From: Hedera helix
Taxonomy: Eukaryota; Streptophyta; Magnoliopsida; Apiales; Araliaceae
Reading direction: 5' to 3'
Length of the DNA: 64,000 nucleotides
NCBI GenBank assembly: GCA_947179155.2
Contig: OX359266.1
Coordinates: 14,398,098-14,462,097 of the forward strand
Part shown: in pieces, positions 24,800-36,215 of the stretch
Position numbering within the stretch: the first letter of the stretch is position 1
Layout of the letters: every line of letters starts with the position of its first letter
The notes under the pieces: model-generated
What the model was told of the DNA's origin: nothing
The model's database searches: none
What the model saw: only the letters and a program-made list of their open reading frames with translations
Position numbers and translations under genes: made by a program

Positions 24800-25539
24800 C
24801 CTAAGCCATGTTTAACTTAATTCATGCTTTCAACAGTTGTTTAATATCCATCCCACTAGATTATAATTTCTTCATGAAACACAACACAAAGATTTTTTTA
24901 AAATTTTAAAAGATAGAGGAACATGGCTTAAACTTTGAAATTGGAACTAAAAAATATTAACGTTTCCATAGAACTGAAATTAATTTAATTAAAATTTGGC
25001 ACTCAATTCCGTGTCTTGAAATTAAATTGTTTGTTAGGGACTCGTGTCTCGATTGCATTCTAAAGCCCCAAACATATCCTAAAGATCCGAACTATCAATA
25101 GGGCCCGAGGCTCGATACATGAGTTTCTTGAATAAAGCGTTGAGTGTCCGCAATACGGTTGGTGATTGGACTTCTTATGCGTAGAACTCTTATCCAATTC
25201 AATTCAGCAATATTTGGACTTATAATTAATTGGCCCTGGCCATAATTGACAAAAACCTTTAGTCAACTGGTGACCTAAATATTCAACTATAAATACATGG
25301 GGACATATGATATGTATTATATATAAACACTCTCGGATTCCTAAACCCTTCATAGCTATTTATTGACTTTACCATAGGATACGAATCCAGAGGCAACCCC
25401 TTTGTTCATCTGTTTATTTTAGATCATTCGGAGCACTAGGATCTGGTAATAAAGGCAGACGAAAAATAACATCAACATTTTTCAAACATATTAGGTACAA
25501 CCAATTTTTACTAGGTTTGGTAGTGGGATAAGGTATGGT
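24800..25539. other. Intergenic spacer, unassigned
   Basis: No gene is recognisable. CTATAAATACA near 25288 and the following ~150 bases look like the promoter and leader of an old LTR, but I could not find matching ends or a target duplication. Confidence 0.35.
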
Positions 25540-25547
25540 CCAAGGAC

Positions 25548-25964
25548 TAGGGGTGTTCAACTGATTTTTATCGGCCCAAATTGGACCGGTACCGAAAGTA
25601 GAAAAATTTCGGTATCGATATCGGTGCCGATTGGACCGGTATACCGAACCGGTAATCGGTTCGGTACCGATAAAAACCGAATAAAATTGAAAATTAATAT
25701 AATAATTATTATTATTTTTATTATTATAATTATTATTTTTATTATTGTTGTTATTATTTTTATTATTAATTATTTAGAAATAAAAAATAAAAAGACTGGT
25801 ATAGCTGATTCTGTTTGGTATTTACCAAACCATAAAAATGCGATACAAAAAAATCGATATATACCGATTTTTTTATACCAGTACCGAACCGTTTTTTTAT
25901 ACTGAACCAGTCGGTTCAGACTGTTACGAAAAATCGAAAAAATCATTTGAGATGCCCACCCCTA
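25548..25964. mobile_element. Non-autonomous hAT-type element
   Basis: The 8-bp duplication CCAAGGAC (25540-25547 and 25965-25972) flanks a 417-bp unit with ends TAGGGGTGTTCAA and its near complement TAGGGGTGGGCAT. Both 8-bp TSD and TAGGG termini are hAT hallmarks. The interior repeats ACCGGTA/CCGAACCGGT blocks, with an AT-rich centre and no coding capacity. Confidence 0.88.
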
Positions 25965-26221
25965 CCAAGGACCCTTTCCCATACCCACCCCACCAATGAG
26001 TACTTTTCTTCAAACTTGCTCCGCCTCCGAAAATAATTTCCCCATACTTACACAGCCCCGTACCATTTTTTTATATAAAATTCTTCCATTTTTCTCAAAT
26101 TAAATTCCTTCAAATTTTTTATATTTATTTTGTACAACTAATTTTAATTCAAAATTAATAACATGCAATATTTCTATTACTAGTAATACCTTGTATTACA
26201 AATATTATGAATTTTTAATAA

Positions 26222-29200
26222 CCAAACATATGATTTGTCCACTGAAGTTGACACGTTTACTTAATGCACCACTGAACTTTTAATTTTACAAATTACCACA
26301 TTAAACTAAAAAAAATGAATTGGGTCATTCCGTCAAATTAGATGGATAGAAGTTAAGTTTTTATTGTTAGGGATTTGACACAGTGAAAGCAGCGGAATTT
26401 AAATTTTTTTTCGAAACCCTAAGACAGGATCCAAGCGAAAACAGATTAATCAGAAGTTTAGATTATTTACTGATTATTCGAGATGGACAGGAGACGATGG
26501 AATTCTGAAACGGCTTCGAATCTTCAACGCAATCCAGCGACTGCGTTTCTACAATATCCACACGAATGCTCCGCGAACCGTCACACGATCTGCAGCAAAA
26601 GGGATCTGCGGTACTAGCCACCAAGATCAGGATTTCTAACCTATTTTTCTCTCTAGCCTCTTTCTGAAAGCGGCTAGGGTTTTAGTTTTTCCTTACGTGA
26701 CTTTTAGACTACTGATATATCATATATATAGTAGTTAATAGGAATTAACTAAAAACTAAAAATAAAATCCAAATTTATATATATTATATTTTAATTAAGT
26801 CTTACTTAATTAATATACATATATACAAATTATCCTATTAATTTAAATTCGTAATTTTTAAATACTATCAATCATATTGACATATTTAAAATACTTACAA
26901 TTTAAATTAATTCCCTTTTAATTACGTTCTAAGTGTGTGACCCTATAGGTTATTATTATGTTGGCAATAATTTTAAAATCATATTATAAAATTATAAACA
27001 GTGAGCGGCATCTAGTAATGCATCACTGCTACCCAAATAATAATAAGATCGGTGATTCGATACAACCTTTTCGTGACCAATGTTTCAATGTAATTTAATC
27101 CTTTTAACCTTATATCCTAGATTAAATTCGAGGCATGGAATGTGTCATACTCTTCATAATTTAATCTGTGTTTTCTTGATCAATGAGTAGACTATATGAA
27201 ACAAATCAATATTTGAGCATGGCCATGCATTTCATAGTCCTACTCAATCAAGAGGCCTATGGATATCACCCCTAATATATAGGAGGGTTAAATTCCATCT
27301 AGATCACTCATATTCCTCACACGATTCATGATGTACCCAATAATCACCTTTATTGTCCACCCTATTAAAGGTGACATTTGATGATATCAAAGTACACAAA
27401 TTCTCGTATAATAATATAGTGACTTCAGGTCGGAGGATCATTACATCATTGTCACTATAAGAATTTCTTATGACACTTTGCATAATGCTCCATGTAGAAT
27501 TCTCATGGTGAGTCAGTCCAGTACATTGTTCTCTAACATGTACCTATGCATTGAGTCAAATATCTCATATATTTATGACCAATGAGATTTGACCATCAGT
27601 CAATCCACATACTAGTCTCAATGCATCATTGTTGTCCCATTAACAATGATACTCGACTAGGGACATTTAAGAGCAATGATACTAATTATAATTATATAAT
27701 CTCATGTTCAAGTCACATACTTAAACCTATATAATTCGTATCATTATTCTAAGGGCTTTTATTATGTTAACATTTATATAACGCAGTAAATGAAATCATA
27801 ATAAAATAATCCATTTATTTAATCAAATATAATATCAAAAAAATGTTAAGCAATTACATCAAATAATTAGCCTCTAGGGCATAAACTCTAACATTTATCT
27901 ACGTGGCTTTTTAAAAAAAAAAGACCCAAAATGACATGGAAATTTTTTAAAAATATAAAATTAATTTTTAAAAATACAAATAAAATTAAAATAATCTTTA
28001 AAAATCCAAATAAAATTAAAAAATAAAACAAATAATAATGTAAAATTTAAAACAAATTATTTTTTTATAAAACAAATAAAATTAAAATAAACTTGAAAAA
28101 TACAACAACAACAAAGTAGAATACAAATTTTAAAAAAAAACAAATTAAATTAAAATGAATTTGAAAAATTACAATCAAAATTTTGAAAATGTAAAATAAA
28201 TTATTAAAAGGACTTGATAATATTGAAAATTAAAAATTAAAATTTTAAAAATGATAAATTTTTTAAAAAAGAAAAGAAAATTAAAATAAATAAAAAACGC
28301 AAAATAAAATAAAATTTAAATTAACTTGAAAAATTATAATATAAAATTCAAAAGAAAATAATAAATTTTTAAATCAAATAAAATTAAAACAAAATAATAA
28401 AAATTAAAAATACAAATTAAATTTTATTTTATTTATTTATTTTTATTTTAAAAAAATTATCATTTTATTTTTTTATTTTAATTTTCAAATTTTATTTTAA
28501 TTTCATTAAGTACTTTAATATTTTTTTTTAATATTTTCATTTTTTTTATTTTCAAGATTTTATCATTTTATTTTTAATTTTGGTATTGTAATTTTTCAAG
28601 TTCATTTTAATTTAATTTGTATTTTAATATTTTATTATTTTGTTTTAAATTTTTTGTTGGTATTTCAAAGTTATTTCAATTTTATTTGATTTAAAAAATT
28701 ATTATTTTGTTTCAAATTTTATATTATAATTTTTCAAGTTTATGTTGCATTTTTTTTGTTTTCTTTGTTTATTTTAATTATATTTTGTATTTTAAAAAAT
28801 TTGCCATTTAAATTTTTTTTATTGTAATTTTCAATTTTTTTAAGTCTTTTTAATATTTTAATTTTTAAATTTATTTTATACTTTCAAAATTTTATTATTT
28901 TATTTAAAAAAAATTTATAGTAATTTTTCAACTTCATTTTAATTTAATTTGTGTTTTAAAAATTTTAGTATTTTGTTTTTAAGTTTTTGTCGTATTTATC
29001 AAGTTTATTTTATTTTTAAAAAGGTATTTTTTTGAACTTTATATTATTATTTTTATTTTTTTTGAATTTTTTCAAGATTATTTAAATTTTATTTGTATTT
29101 TTAATATTAATTTTAATTTTATTTTGTATTTTAAAATTTTATCAATGTCATGTATGAAAAAGTTAACTTTCATTCATCTAATTTGAAAGAATGACCTAAT

Positions 29201-29304
29201 TTAATTTTTTTAATTAGTTTAATTTTGTAATTTCTAAAATTAAAAGTTCAGTAGTGTATTAAATAAAACGTGTCAACTTTAACGTGCAAATCATATATTT
29301 TGCC
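26222..29304. mobile_element. Large AT-rich foldback element with long terminal inverted repeats
   Basis: About 140 bases at the left (26222-26360) pair with 29165-29304 reversed. Matching blocks include CATATGATTTG, AAGTTGACACGTTT and CTGAACTTTTAATTTTA. Interior 27910-28420 is A-rich and 28420-29160 is T-rich, so the whole unit can fold into a long hairpin. A candidate 9-10 bp duplication, AATTTTTAAT/AATTTTTATT (26210 and 29305), would suit a Mutator-like element. A solo LTR (26365-27893) sits in the left arm. No protein is encoded. Confidence 0.72.
26365..27893 (-). mobile_element. Solo Copia-like LTR
   Basis: TTTAT is duplicated at 26360-26364 and 27894-27898 around 1529 bp with ends TGTTAGGGATTTG and GGGCATAAACTCTAACA. 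On the minus strand it begins TGTTAGAGTTTATGCCCTAG, a start typical of plant Copia LTRs. No internal domain accompanies it. Class assignment rests on the terminal sequence only. Confidence 0.78.
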
Positions 29305-29602
29305 AATTTTTATTTAAATGACCAAATACTGACGTACATAATTATATATATACAAAAGGCTAATTTTAAAAATAGTTATATGTAATATATATAATAGGGT
29401 CGACGTGGGGTCTCGTCAAGATGTCCGATTAGAATCGGGATCGGGAAAAATTGCCAACCTAATTTTTACCCTCGTAGTTTTGTGATTATAAAAGTTAATA
29501 AGAAAGGGTTAATCTCATCCCCCACTTAGATAATAACGAGCAAACATAGGTTTGTTTAAGCATTGTTTATGTCAAATACTGAAAGAATCTTGCTACATAG
29601 TC

Positions 29603-29611
29603 TATAAAAAC
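29603..29611 (+). promoter_or_regulatory. Putative TATA box of the LRR pseudokinase gene
   Basis: TATAAAAAC lies 69 bases before the first in-frame ATG, which places transcription start near 29635. No other core promoter candidate is closer. Confidence 0.5.
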
Positions 29612-29671
29612 TATGAAACCAGTTGTTTTTATCTAACAAATGCCAAATAAAAAGAAACATGATGAACAAGT

Positions 29672-31891
29672 ATGGATATACCATTTTCGTCAAACAAAGA
29701 ATACCATTTTAAAAAATCAAGAATTAGAAGAAATATGTTGAAGCAGAGGAGGAACTTTGATCAGTTTCTGAGGCTACTGATGTGCATTGCAGCCTTTGTT
29801 CTGTTTATCGGCGTCTGCAATGGCGGTAAGTTATCCGAATCTGAAAGCTTAATCAGTTTCATTGAAGCTGTCGATCCCAAAAATGAATTAAATTTTGATA
29901 GAAAAAATGGGTTGGTTACAAATTTATGCTTGCATAATTGGAAGGGTGTTATATGCAACTTAGATGGCACCACCATAACAGAAATATGGCTTGATAATAT
30001 GAATCTAAGTGGCATTATTGATGCTAATTCCCTTTGTAATCTTCCAAATTTGCATGTTCTTAATCTAGCCAAAAATCAAATTCATGGAAAAATCTCTGAC
30101 TCAATTTCGCGATGCACAAGGCTGACGTATATAAATCTAAGCAACAATATGTTGAATGGGAGTGTACCTATTGCTGCCCTTGTTAAGCTGAAGAATCTTA
30201 GGAGATTGGATATCTCGAGAAATCGTTTTAGTTATGAAAATGTTCCGCGTTTGAACCAGAAGTCCAAAATACAGAAGAATTATTTTGTGGGATCAAGTGC
30301 ATTATTGCGAGAAAATGGTATCAAAGAGGCAACAGAAGTGACAATGGGCGCGTTATCACCAAGTAGCAAGTCTGATGCAGAACTTCACAAGACAGCTGAG
30401 AAATGGACATTTCCCACATGGATACCTTTAGTTATAGGCATTACTTGTTTCTTTCTTTTTGCATATTTTGTCAACAAGATGGCGACTAAGTCCGCAAAAG
30501 ATAGGGAGATTTTAAAGTTCTTGGCAGAATCTCCAGCTCCTAAAAAATTTACCCCGGCCAAGGATTTGGAAGAAGCGAAGCCACTGGAGGATAAAAGCCC
30601 GGATCTTTTTTTCTTTGTTGAAGAGAAGGAAAGGTTTAAAATGGCAGATCTACTTGAAGCAGAAGCTGACTTGCAAAGCCAGGGGCTTTGCAGCAGCCTT
30701 TACAAGGTAAGGCTGAAGAACAACGCCATTTTTGCTGTCAAAAGATTGAAGCAATTACCGGTTTCATTTGAGGAATTTGGCTTGACAATGAGAAAGATAG
30801 GGAAAATGAAGCATCAGAACATTATTCCTCTTGTTGCTTATGGTTCTACCAGCAGTGAAACAAAACTTCTCATATACAAGTTTCAGAAAAATGGAAGCCT
30901 TCTTTCCCTTCTAGAGAGTAAGTCAAATTATTAAAGTTTGATATTGCATTTGTTTGATTACTAGTGTTTGCAGTGGTATCGTTTAGTGCATTTAGCGTGT
31001 TTAGAAGTTCAAAATCATCCTAAAATTTTGTTTGTCTAAACACGACTTATTTTAAACACAACTTATTTAACTCATAAATGTACGTTTAGGGCCCAAACGT
31101 GTCACACCAAAATAGTGTATTTGGTTTGTGTGTTTAGAAGTCCAAACGCAGCAAATGTCCAAACGCAATTGCAAATGCCAAAATCACTTGTGTAAATCAA
31201 TCAAAATTTAGCAATTTTCATGCTGATTTTTTCTTTTTTTTTCTTTGCAGAATATACTGAGGGAAAGAGGGATTTTCCATGGAAAACTCGCCTTTCCATA
31301 GCTATAGGGATTGCTAGGGGTTTGGAATTCATTTATCAAAGGTCAGAAGATGGCGAAATCATCCCTCATGGTAACATCAAGCTCTCAAACATTTTGTTAA
31401 ATGAAAATGAGGCACCACTAATAAGTGAATATGGTTGCTCAAAATTCTTGGACCAAAAAAAATCTTCCCTCTTTAATTCGAATGGCTATACAGCACCGGA
31501 GAAAACTTTAACTGAACAAGGTGATGTTTTCAGCTTTGGGGTGATTTTGTTGGAGTTATTAACCGGAAAAATTGTGGAAAAAAGTGGACTAGACCTTCCA
31601 AAATGGGTAAGAGCCATGGTAAGGGAAGAATGGACAGGAGAGGTATTTGACAAGGAAATTGCCAAAGTTGGAAAGTATGCATTTCCTTTGTTGAATATTT
31701 CTCTAAATTGTGTGGCTCATTCTCCTGAAGACAGGCCATCCATTGCAGAAGTTCTGGAGAAGATTGAAGAGGTTGCCAATCTGCAAGAAGATTTTTCACC
31801 TTCATCGATAACTTCAATTGAATCAACCCCGCAATGTTTACTTCACTCTGTTGTGCCTGAGGATTGGGACACCCCTGGATCAAACCAGTGA
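29672..31891 (+). CDS. LRR receptor-like pseudokinase (LRR-III type)
   Basis: Two exons, 29672-30917 and 31251-31891, join across a GT-AG intron (GTAAGT...TTTGCAG) to give 628 residues. Order: signal peptide (hydrophobic LLMCIAAFVLFIGVC), LRR N-cap with NWKGVIC, about four leucine-rich repeats (residues ~105-190), transmembrane helix (~250-270, WIPLVIGITCFFLFAYFV), and a kinase fold from ~313. The VAIK lysine is present (K357, FAVKRLK). The catalytic HRD is HGN (455-457), DFG is EYG (475-477) and the glycine loop is missing, so it should bind partners rather than phosphorylate. Such short-ectodomain LRR-III proteins act as plasma-membrane co-receptors or scaffolds in known cases. An in-frame ATG at 29735 gives a more conventional signal peptide and may be the true start. 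Ligand unknown. Confidence 0.9.
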
Positions 31892-32744
31892 AGAGTTGCA
31901 TTTTCATTTGCAAACATTTTCTTGTAATTTCATAGAACTTGCAACTTTTTTCGAGTAGGAATTAGGAACAACTTGAATGCTCAAGTATAATGAATAAATT
32001 TTGTGGCTTCTTTGCCTTTAATCATGTTTAGATGTATTGTCTTGCGTACCGTGTACCTGACATTATGGTTCAGAATTGTGGTAGGAGAATAGTTTAAAAT
32101 TGTCGTATGAGAACTAAATGTCTTGTGCATTCTATTTTAAATAGCATTTTCCTTGTACTTGATTTCATTTCGCGTACTCAGTCAATCAAGGTTTCTGATA
32201 AGCATTATAAAGTAGCATATTTTTCTCGTCATTTTAGACTATTAATAAAATCTTGGATTTCTAGTGAACAAAAAACTCAATTGCATTGTCATTACAAAAT
32301 ATTAATGATCATCAGTTAATTTATGAGTCACTAGTTTGAGCCATGGTGACAATCACTTAAAAGTTTTTCTCTATAAATTTAACACGTCAACTGAGGTAAA
32401 AACTAAATACCCAAGTTTTTTCTTCTAAATTTAGTGAGGTATAAATTCAGAAATACACTTTGAAGGGAAGCCACCAAAGAATTGAAGGGTGAAATATCAT
32501 ACTGCTCAATCACTTTAATATTAGGTAAGTTGTCTCAAGGACACAAGGGTTAGGGGGGACCTCTCTGAAAAATGTCCACATCCAGAAATCATATCACAGA
32601 GTGATGTTTGATATCTATCCCATATATTGTTTTTTCTTCCACACTGAATCAAAGCAAGTCTTTAAGATAGTAGTTGTTCTTCTTTGTGGTCTAGCTTCAC
32701 CAACTTAAATTGAATGAGATGAAAATATCATTGAAATATATATA

Positions 32745-32815
32745 TATATATATATGGGCTATATGTATATATACAATAGTTGTGTAGTGCACAGTCGGCT
32801 ATAGTAACAGTGAAG
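32745..32815. mobile_element. Fragment of the 41326-type hairpin MITE
   Basis: GTATATATACA, GTTGTGTAGTGCACAGTC and GGCTATAGTAACAGTG match the left end of the hairpin at 41326 (GTTGTGCAGTGTACAGTC, GGCTATGACAACGGT). The other arm is absent. Confidence 0.6.
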
Positions 32816-33067
32816 CCAGAATTTGGTGAAGTCACATATTTTGTTAAACAAGTGACTTCTTCATACTATTTTATCTAATTTAGTTTTAAGATTAAAAATT
32901 CATATTTTAATTTCAACTTTAATAAAACAATATGAATTACACATGCAATGGGTTTGCCCAAACCCCTAGTTTAGATAATCCATGTCAATTGAGTTCCAAA
33001 GTCTTGTTAATCCTTTGTGATCTTGTAAATAGAGTGCTTCCATGAATATGAAGAATCTTATACAAGT

Positions 33068-33069
<2 letters not shown>

Positions 33070-33125
<56 letters not shown>

Positions 33126-33139
33126 ACACACACACACAC
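33070..33139. repeat. (TA)n-(CA)n compound microsatellite
   Basis: About 26 TA units followed within a few bases by about 8 CA units. Confidence 0.95.
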
Positions 33140-34038
33140 GGCAACTCCATAAACAATATTTTTTATTTATTTACGAACACATATTTTAGAAAAGATTACT
33201 GCAATGGCAGTACAACTCAATTACTACTCGACTAAAATACTACTAATACAATAATGTAGCGAGTTTATTGATTTGGGATTTAAAATTGTTCATTGTGCAT
33301 TAAAAAGTCAAGTATGAGCTTTTTGTTTTTGATGAGTTGAAAAAGTGTGTCCGGGTGGCTTTCAAGTCCCAAACGCAATGTACTAAAAATGGTGCATTAA
33401 ATCTGAGGTTTAAAAATTACGCTTGTGAATTAAAAAAATTACATTTCAAATAAAGTTCATGTAGCCAAACAAGACAATTAAAACTCCAGAAGCCTCAAAA
33501 ACTCCAAGAGCTCTAATCCAAACATGCATTATATTAAGTTATTAACTAATTGTACGAGGATAAAGTTGTAATTTCGGCAGAAGGATGTGGATTAGTTACT
33601 TAACATCCACTACATATGTCTCCTGCCTTTTGTATCTGTTCAATCAAAGCATAGTTAGTGTAACCCTCTAATCTAGCTTGACCAGCCCTAAAGCTTATCT
33701 TGGCTCATAATTAAGGTTGTCCATATATACAGCTAAGGAAGATAGGTGATTAAAAAAAAACATTATCAATAATTAATGCAATACAGCATTTCTTCTTTAA
33801 GAAACAAATAATCTTGCTTAATAAGGGCATTTTGTTGTTTATTGTTTGAGCATTTGAAGGTGGCATGTCACCTCACTTATGTCAAATGCTTGTTGAACAA
33901 ATCTCTTATTTTCTTTGTAATATTCATTGAAAATGAAATTCTTGTACGTAGAGTTTGTTTTTGGTAAATCACAGTGGTAGGAATGTGTTGAAAATTGCAC
34001 TAAAATTTTTATTTCAGGACATTGTCACTTTGAGTGTG

Positions 34039-34429
34039 CAATGTTGAAAAAATCGGACCGGATCGGACTGCGGTTCAACCGGAACCGGTCGACTTTCCGG
34101 TTCGGTCCGTCCAAAAAATCAGAAAGTCAACGATCCGGTCAAAAATCGGTTGACCACCGGTGGTTCAACCGGTAAAACCGGTAGTTGACCGAGTTTTCAA
34201 GTTTTTTTTTTTTACAAAAATATTTTTAATAATATTATAACTTTATTTTATTATATTTTAGCTTATAAAAAATTAGATATTTTAAAATTTTATTAATTAT
34301 TAATAATATATTTTTTTATGTATTTATGACGTCACTGGTTCAATAACGGTTCGACCACTAGTTGAATCAGTGATCCATCCACCCGGTAACTTTTCTTGTT
34401 CGATGACCGGTCTGATTTTCTAAACATTA
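34039..34429. mobile_element. Non-autonomous hAT-type element
   Basis: TGAGTGTG is duplicated at 34031-34038 and 34430-34437. The ends CAATGTTGAAAAAATC and TAATGTTTAGAAAATC (reversed right end) form imperfect terminal inverted repeats. The interior repeats ACCGGT and GGTTCAACCGG blocks. 391 bp, no coding capacity. Confidence 0.85.
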
Positions 34430-34793
34430 TGAGTGTGGGCATATTCAGTTATTAACGTTTTTCAATGGTAGTGTTAAATGTATTTCGTATTAATTTTGTT
34501 GCGTTATATTTGAGTTTCAATCACTATTTTTATGAGTTAAATAAATTACGTTTAAAGTAAATTGATTGTAGACAAACAAAAAATGATTCATAAACTATTA
34601 ATAAACTAGTAACGAATAAGTACTGTAAAATATAATAGATTACTACACACAAACACAAACACAAAAAAGAAAAAAGAAAAAACCAAAGTAGTAAAATGTA
34701 GTTGAGTTTAAAACATGTAATTCATGATAAGAAAAAGAGTGCATAAATTCTCAACCTCTTCCTACTTATATTTTACTTAGAGTTAAAATAATA

Positions 34794-35093
34794 CTTTCTC
34801 CTGTTTCATGATAAAAATCTTGATTATTTTTTTGCACATATTAAGAAAAATAAAAAAAATAATAAAATTGACTATATTTAAATTTTCATTTAATTGCATA
34901 GTACAGATGATTTGAAACCTTTTCTGCACATGACGAGTGATTCTTTATAAATATGCGTAGAGAATAGAAATCTGACAATTAATACAAATGAAATTATAGA
35001 CAAATTGTTATAAAAAATAAATTATTTAAAATAAATAGATATTTAACTTGTGATTACGTAAGATAGTAATAAGGATTGTTATGACGAAGGGAG
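34794..35093. mobile_element. Stowaway-like MITE upstream of the hnRNP gene
   Basis: TA dinucleotides flank about 300 bp. The left end CTTTCTCCTGTTTCATGA corresponds to the reversed right end CTCCCTTCGTCATAAC. A CTCCCTYC start and TA target are typical of Tc1/mariner-derived MITEs. The ends are diverged. Confidence 0.6.
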
Positions 35094-35107
35094 TAAAATT
35101 AACTATC

Positions 35108-35325
35108 TCCTTATTGTTGATTTTTTAAAATTAATTTAAAATATTTTTAAATTTAAAATTGACAAAGATTTTTTTTTAATTTTAATCAATATAATGATAA
35201 ATATTATAAAATATCTAAAAAAATATTATTTATCGTAAGTTTTATTATTTTTAATAAATTATTTTAATTTTAAACTTAAAAATAATTTAAATTAATTTAA
35301 AAAAATTAATAATGATTATATAAAT
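35108..35325. mobile_element. AT-rich inverted-repeat MITE
   Basis: TTGTTGATTTTTTAAAATTA at the left pairs with the reversed right end TTATTAATTTTTTTAAATTA, and pairing continues inward. A related piece lies at about 57298-57405 inside the GC-rich hAT-type element. No target duplication was resolved. Confidence 0.55.
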
Positions 35326-35478
35326 TGAAACGTGGGATTGGTATTTTGGTTTTTGGTTTTTCAAATGCACATTTAGAAAGCTCATCATCTCCTGTCATCT
35401 CTCTTTAGGCTCCTCCAAATATTCTTACACCAGAGGATTGCCTAGCACACATACACTCTCTATCTATCCCCTCTCTCT

Positions 35479-36215
35479 ATTTATATATTCTTTCTTTCCC
35501 ATCTCAGCTGGGAATTCCATTGTTGATTTAATTACAAAGTAGTGAAATAACAAAGAAAAAAGAAAGGAGAGAGACATTTGGAGAGAGAAAGAGGGTGGAC
35601 ACATCCTCTGTTTTAATTTTGCATATGCCTTTTTTTAGATCTTAATTCCTTTCCAATTTTCCAAATCCCGGCTACCTTGTAATATGGTGAGTCTTAAATA
35701 GGTTTCGTTTTCCTAATTTTATCTTAATATATTTTATTCTATACTTTGATCATACTGATTTTAATTTGGGTATTTGATCTGCTTGAATTTTGAATTGGTA
35801 GGAATTTTTGATTGAGTTGTAATTAATTCCTGAAGGATCCGATGTTACTGGATTCAATTGGACAATCCCCTCTTAGTATTTGATCAGTGTCTGTACTGGG
35901 TTCAGCCTAATTTTCTGGATAAGGTATTTTATTCTTGTTCCAATGATTTATTATCCACATTTAGATCTGTAAGATTGGTTTTTGATGTTGGATTGATTTA
36001 TTATCTTCTTGGCATTTTTTTCTAGAGAACTATGAATTATCCCTATGGGATTGAATTTTGTTTGTTATTCATGTTTTCCATCTGGTGATAATGATGGGCT
36101 CGTTATACACAGTGAATTGTAGTTGAATTGGTCATTTTTCTGTCAAAGTTTCATTGTTTTTTCGGAAATTATGTTATTGATTTTTATGCAAATTCTACGT
36201 GGAATTTCAGAAAAG
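35479..36215 (+). promoter_or_regulatory. Promoter and intron-containing 5' leader of the hnRNP gene
   Basis: A TATA-like TATTTATATATTC at 35479 follows a CT-rich run, placing transcription start near 35515. A leader intron is likely: donor GTGAGT at 35687, acceptor TTTCAG ending at 36210, five bases before the ATG. Leader introns are common in this class of plant gene. Confidence 0.5.

Larger units (their letters stand above)
31892..34030. other. Spacer with 3' end of the pseudokinase gene
   Basis: An AATAAA signal near 31994 probably ends the pseudokinase transcript. The rest has no recognisable gene; it holds a MITE fragment (32745-32815), a microsatellite (33070-33139) and otherwise unremarkable AT-rich sequence. 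Confidence 0.55.

Noticed and set aside
24800..25539. Possible additional solo LTR with TATA box near 25288
   Set aside because: No TG...CA ends and no target duplication could be identified.
25624..25905. 93-residue Ile-rich frame
   Set aside because: Falls wholly within the small hAT-type element and its AT-rich core.
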